Shown piece after piece: positions 60,643 to 64,000 of a stretch of 64,000 bases of DNA. Each line of letters starts with the position of its first letter. The stretch's first letter is position 1. A model generated the notes under the pieces. That model was given only the letters and a program-made list of their open reading frames with translations. It did not search any database and was not told the origin of the DNA. Both the position numbers and the translations under genes were made by a program. Source of the DNA: Corynebacterium mendelii. Lineage in GTDB: Bacteria > Actinomycetota > Actinomycetes > Mycobacteriales > Mycobacteriaceae. The stretch covers positions 332,693 to 396,692 of the forward strand of contig NZ_JAFLEQ010000003.1 of the NCBI RefSeq assembly GCF_017307055.1. The letters are read 5' to 3'.

Positions 60643-60675
60643 CGCGTGAGCCACGGCACCGCCCTGGCTCACGCG
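60643..60675 (+). terminator. Hairpin after uraA
   Basis: A perfect 10-bp stem (60643-60652 with 60666-60675) begins 13 nt after the uraA stop. It has only a short T-tract. Confidence 0.6.
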
Positions 60676-61333
60676 TTGGCACCCCGCCTTCGTCCACCCG
60701 CCGACGTATTCGCGGGCGGGGGTTTGCCGCCTGTTCCGCAAAAAACAGTCACCTGCCGCACCACCGCCCCGACGGCGCTGTCCCGGCGGAGGGGGGAGAA
60801 AAAACCCGGCCGCGCGCCATGTGCCAGCCGTGGCAAAAACCGGTGTGGATAACTGTGGGGATAACCGTCTGCCGCAGGTCGGGGACACTGATGAAGTGGA
60901 ATTTCGCCGTGTCAGCTTCCTGTAACCTTGTCTTCACCACCCCGGTGACCGCACCCACCGGCACCCCGGCAGTGGGCAGCGGTGGGCTGCTCGGGTGAGC
61001 TGACACACAAAACCGCACGCACAGCCGGTCACCCGCTGCTAGACGAGGTGGCGGCTCAAGCCGGGTGAGCCGCTGGTTCGGCGGCCGCAGGTAAGCGGCA
61101 GGTAAACCGGTCCGCGTTGGGCACCACCCGTCGACCGCGTGCGCCCGGCCCGGTTTTTGCGGCTGTGGATAACCCGGTGAGGCGAAGCGGCGCAGCAGAA
61201 AAAGCCGCACCCAGCGGGAAGGAGAAAAACTTCCCCGGGTGGGTGCGGCAGAGAAAAAGCGGGCGGCGGCGAAGGCAGACGTGTTTTTCCGCGGCGAAAA
61301 GCGCGGGGACCGCCGCCGTGTGAAGGAAGCCTG
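60676..61333. other. Non-coding gap with DnaA-box-like sites
   Basis: No gene is seen. Two exact TGTGGATAA sequences (60844-60852 and 61164-61172), the reverse complement of the DnaA box TTATCCACA, and one near match (TGGGGATAA, 60856-60864) lie here. There is no dnaA or dnaN, so this is not the normal origin region. Confidence 0.4.
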
Positions 61334-62470
61334 CTACTGGTTGGCGGGCTGGTCCTGCTGCTCCTGGCCTTCGTTGGCGGCGGCTTGGGCGCGGGCCAGC
61401 ATATCCGAGAACATGCGGGCGCCGATGGCAGCCAGGGGAGAGGCCTTGACCAGCATGTTGAGGATGAACGAGACCAAACCGACGGTAGCCAGAAGCACGC
61501 CGACCTTGCGGGAGCGCGCCTTGTCGTTGCTGGAATCACCGCTGGACAGTTCCTTGTACTGGTCGACCGAGGAAGTGTTTTTCCCGCTGGACAGTTCGGC
61601 GGAGCCGGTGAAGAAATCGCCCTGGGCCTCGCGCTGCTTTTTGCGCGCGGGATCCGAGGAGCCGCCCTGGATCGGGTTTTTCACCAACTGCGACGAAGTG
61701 GAGCCGTCTAGCACGTTCTTGTGGGTGAGCGTCGTGGTGCACCGGCTGACCGTGGCCCGGGCGATGGCCTCCAACTCGCTGGGCAGATACTTGGTGATGT
61801 CCTTGGTCGAGGACAGCAGTTTGTTGGTCGCATCGGTGTTGACACTCGACATCAGGGCGATCGAGGAATTGTCCCGCAGCGTCCGGGCCCAGTCGCGCAG
61901 CTGTGCGGCCGCGCGGAAATAGCGCTTGACCCGGCTGGGGATGCTGTTGGGGTCCGAGGGGAGTTGGGTGCCGAAGACACGAGCCTCGGTCAGGGTCAGC
62001 GGCGGCAGCAGATCAAGATCGGCCGGTTTGATGGTCTGGCGCACCGTCTCGCCTGCCGGGCTGTGGTGGAAAGCCAGGTAGACCTCGTCTTCGTGGTAGC
62101 CCCGTTCGACCATGGCCGAGGAGACTGCGGCGATAATCTCTTTGAGTTCGTCGCTGTCAACGGACCCGGCTTTCGGGCTGGCGGCGGTGCCGGTGATCGC
62201 ATCGGCGCGGCTGAAACTGTCGGCCAGGTCGGGGAGAGTCTTGCGGATATCCCGGCGCAGGATGGAGCGAAGTTCGTTGTAGTGTTTGCGCGCCGAGAGC
62301 ATGCTGCCGGCAACAGTGTCATCGCTGTCCGCGGTGAACACACAGGTGTTGACGCCGTCGACCTTGTCAATCGTTGTCCCGAATGCCGGGGCGGCGGTGG
62401 CTGCCGGCGCGGTGACAACCCCGGCTGCCAGCGAGCAGATGGTCATGGTGGCGAAAAGCCTGTTCCTCAA
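61334..62470 (-). CDS. Secreted, C-terminally anchored unknown protein
   Basis: 378 aa. An N-terminal signal peptide (cleavage likely after ATAA, residue ~27) is followed by a helical, Ser/Asp-rich domain with two Cys that could pair. A hydrophobic segment near residues 325-347 (VGVLLATVGLVSFILNMLV) and a Gln/Ala-rich tail end it, so it is exported and probably held in the membrane. No family recognised; it stands alone. Confidence 0.75.
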   Translation of the reverse strand: MRNRLFATMTICSLAAGVVTAPAATAAPAFGTTIDKVDGVNTCVFTADSDDTVAGSMLSARKHYNELRSILRRDIRKTLPDLADSFSRADAITGTAASPKAGSVDSDELKEIIAAVSSAMVERGYHEDEVYLAFHHSPAGETVRQTIKPADLDLLPPLTLTEARVFGTQLPSDPNSIPSRVKRYFRAAAQLRDWARTLRDNSSIALMSSVNTDATNKLLSSTKDITKYLPSELEAIARATVSRCTTTLTHKNVLDGSTSSQLVKNPIQGGSSDPARKKQREAQGDFFTGSAELSSGKNTSSVDQYKELSSGDSSNDKARSRKVGVLLATVGLVSFILNMLVKASPLAAIGARMFSDMLARAQAAANEGQEQQDQPANQ

Positions 62471-62713
62471 CGTGGTGTCCTTTCCGTCGGCCCGGTTGCT
62501 GGATGAGCAGTGTCGTTGCCGGGTCGGTGGTTGAGTGCCCGCGGGCCTGGCCGGTCCGGCGGGTCATGGTGGTGGGCACCCGGCGCTGCCGGGGGCCTGA
62601 CGGGTAAGAAGATACGCACCCACCCGGTACCAACGTCACCGGGGGTGGTGATGTTACATGCGCCCCGCACCCGTCCGGGGTGGGCTGGGCCGGTACCGCG
62701 TGGACAATGACAA

Positions 62714-62757
62714 CCACCCCCCGCCTGCCCGTGCGGGGCGGGACAAGCGGGGGGTGG
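62714..62757 (-). terminator. Terminator after ptsH
   Basis: A perfect 11-bp outer stem (62714-62724 with 62747-62757) enclosing a second GC-rich stem lies just downstream of ptsH on the minus strand. The remainder of the 62471-62784 gap holds the promoter side of the secreted-protein gene and no gene. Confidence 0.6.
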
Positions 62758-62784
62758 GATACAAAATGAGGTGGCCCTAAACTT

Positions 62785-63048
62785 TTAGGCGTCCAGATCC
62801 TGCTCGATCAGCGCGGCGATTTTTTCGACGGCTTCGGCGTTGTCGGAGGTGACGACAACCTCGTCGCCCTGCTCGGCGCCCATGGCCATGATCATCATCG
62901 CGGAGGCGGCGTCGGCGGGTTCGTCATCGCCGCCGACTTTGGTCAGTTCGATATCGTCGTCGTATTCGCTGGCGGCCTCGGCAACCAGGGAAGCGGGGCG
63001 GGCGTGCAGTCCAACGGCGGAGCCGACAACTACTGTCTTGGAAGCCAT
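62785..63048 (-). CDS. ptsH: Phosphocarrier protein HPr
   Basis: Passes phosphate from enzyme I to sugar-specific EII components of the PTS. 87 aa. The phosphorylated His15 is in GLHARPAS; a Ser (residue 49) in the SAMMIMAMG helix matches the regulatory Ser position of HPr. ATG 63048 is preceded by GGAAAGGA. In C. glutamicum ptsH follows fruR-fruK-ptsF; here ptsF is missing between fruK and ptsH. Confidence 0.96.
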   Translation of the reverse strand: MASKTVVVGSAVGLHARPASLVAEAASEYDDDIELTKVGGDDEPADAASAMMIMAMGAEQGDEVVVTSDNAEAVEKIAALIEQDLDA

Positions 63049-63544
63049 GCTGGGTAATCCTTTCCGTGCCGGTAACCACCCGGGGCTGCGGCATCCGCCC
63101 GGTGGGCGGGTGCGGCACAGCGTGGGCAAAGATCCGGGCGGTGGCCGGTTGTAATGGTGATTCACGTGAGGAATCGTTGACGAATGAAAAAACATTCCCG
63201 AATCATCCGGGAACCGGCGTCCCGCCGCGGCATGCAGCCGGGGCGATCCGCCGGGGTGGTGCCCTCCACTCTAGTGTGTCACCGTTGGCGGCGGTGACCG
63301 CGGTAGGGCAAAGATCACAGCGCACATTGAAAAACCGGTGTTGTCACTGCAGGTGGCCGGGCTTTAGTGGGATGGCGGCAGCCCGCGTGGACCAGGTGCG
63401 GGACCCGGTTCCTCGCCCCTCGGGGACGGGTCTGGTGTGTCGTTTTTTTTACCCGGCGGGGTGGTGAAAAACCCGGTCGTTTCCCTTCCCGCCGATCTTT
63501 CCGCCCGGCGGATCGGCTGCGGGGGGTGGGGCGGGCGGTTTCAG
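63049..63544. other. Gap between fruK and ptsH where ptsF is expected
   Basis: 496 bp without a gene on either strand. No remnant of a fructose-specific EII (which would be about 2 kb) was recognised. The bases next to ptsH hold its ribosome-binding site. Confidence 0.4.
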
Positions 63545-64000
63545 CTACAACTCGACGACATCCACCGGGCAGTCGGCCAGCACCTCGGGGCCGGGAATAC
63601 CGGTGCCGGGAATGGTGGCTGCCGCTGAACCCCAGGTGACGGCTGCGGCCAGTGCCCGGTCGGGTTCCGCGCCGGTGGATTCGGCGGCGATGTACCCGGC
63701 CAGCGCGCAGTCCCCGGCACCGACCGTGGAGGCCACCGGCACCTTGGGGGCGGCGGCAAAAAACAGTGTGCCCTCCTGCAGCAGCATGGCCCCGGCAGCC
63801 CCCAGGGTCAGCAGCACTGTGGGGGCGGGCACGCCCCCGCGGGCGCAGCGGGCGGAATAGTCCTCCAACAGTCGTCGGGCCGGGCCGGTATCGCCCGCCG
63901 CGGCGGCTTGTTCGGCATGCCGGGCACGGCGCCGGCAGTCGTCGGCGGTGGCCGGTGCATGCCCGTGGAGCACACAGACCAGTTCGTGGGCGTTGGGGGC
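63545..64000 (-). CDS. fruK: 1-phosphofructokinase (C-terminal part)
   Basis: About 151 C-terminal residues of a PfkB-family kinase; the frame is open past base 64000, so the start lies outside. APNAHEL and LTLGAAGAMLLQEG match the family, and the catalytic-base motif is VGAGDCALAGY (Asp of GAGD). Neighbouring ptsH supports a fructose-1-phosphate kinase over other PfkB sugars kinases, but the N-terminus is needed to confirm. Confidence 0.82.
   Translation of the reverse strand, partial: APNAHELVCVLHGHAPATADDCRRRARHAEQAAAAGDTGPARRLLEDYSARCARGGVPAPTVLLTLGAAGAMLLQEGTLFFAAAPKVPVASTVGAGDCALAGYIAAESTGAEPDRALAAAVTWGSAAATIPGTGIPGPEVLADCPVDVVEL

Noticed and set aside
60844..61172. Replication origin
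   Set aside because: Only two or three DnaA boxes, no dnaA, dnaN or AT-rich unwinding element nearby.

Overview
The window is about 64 kb of chromosome from a high-GC actinobacterium, most probably Corynebacterium or a close relative. Reasons: the gene order runs infB-rbfA-nrnA-dinF-pptH-pptT-truB-ribF-rpsO-pnp, dapB-thyX-dapA-rnj-ftsK, pgsA-cinA-clgR-pspA, bioYMN, recA-recX-miaB and miaA-dapF-hflX, which is the corynebacterial/mycobacterial backbone. Many genes also have a TAnnnT -10 element 6-9 nt before the start codon (leaderless transcripts), and iron (DtxR), SOS (LexA) and biotin (BioQ) operator-like sites typical of the genus can be read. All calls rest on reading the sequence; no database search was possible.

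Layout. 1-4.1 kb: end of infB, strong terminator, rbfA and a DHH phosphodiesterase. 4.3-9.4 kb: MATE transporter, a phosphopantetheinyl hydrolase/transferase pair, then divergent truB and ribF. 9.7-12.8 kb: rpsO and pnp. 13-20 kb: an alpha/beta hydrolase with a DtxR-like operator, then a galactose block (sodium:solute symporter, 82-aa membrane protein, galT, galK) with long non-coding gaps. 20.8-24.4 kb: two half-ABC transporters with a possible DtxR box. 24.6-35 kb: dapB, thyX, a lower-GC two-gene insertion with one frameshifted gene, dapA, rnj, a TIGR03085-type protein and ftsK. 35-37.2 kb: a yybP-ykoY-type (manganese) riboswitch candidate ahead of terC. 37.2-42.3 kb: lipoprotein, YciI protein, pgsA, cinA, clgR, pspA. 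42.4-44.5 kb: biotin ECF transporter bioYMN. 44.6-48.8 kb: DUF3046 gene, SOS-controlled recA, recX and miaB. 48.9-57.3 kb: membrane protein, DUF349 protein, miaA, dapF, two unknown proteins (one with a Gly/Cys-rich tail) and hflX. 57.5-64 kb: a secreted amidase-fold protein lacking all three catalytic residues, uraA, a secreted unknown protein, ptsH and the end of fruK.

How the genes fit together. Most of the window is housekeeping: translation initiation and ribosome maturation, RNA decay (pnp, rnj), tRNA modification (truB, miaA, miaB), lysine/diaminopimelate synthesis (dapA, dapB, dapF), thymidylate synthesis, chromosome segregation, recombination and envelope-stress response. The accessory interest lies in the galactose block, the iron-linked hydrolase and ABC pair, the low-GC insertion between thyX and dapA, the pseudo-amidase and the Gly/Cys-tailed protein. 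No rRNA, tRNA, CRISPR array, insertion sequence or prophage was recognised.
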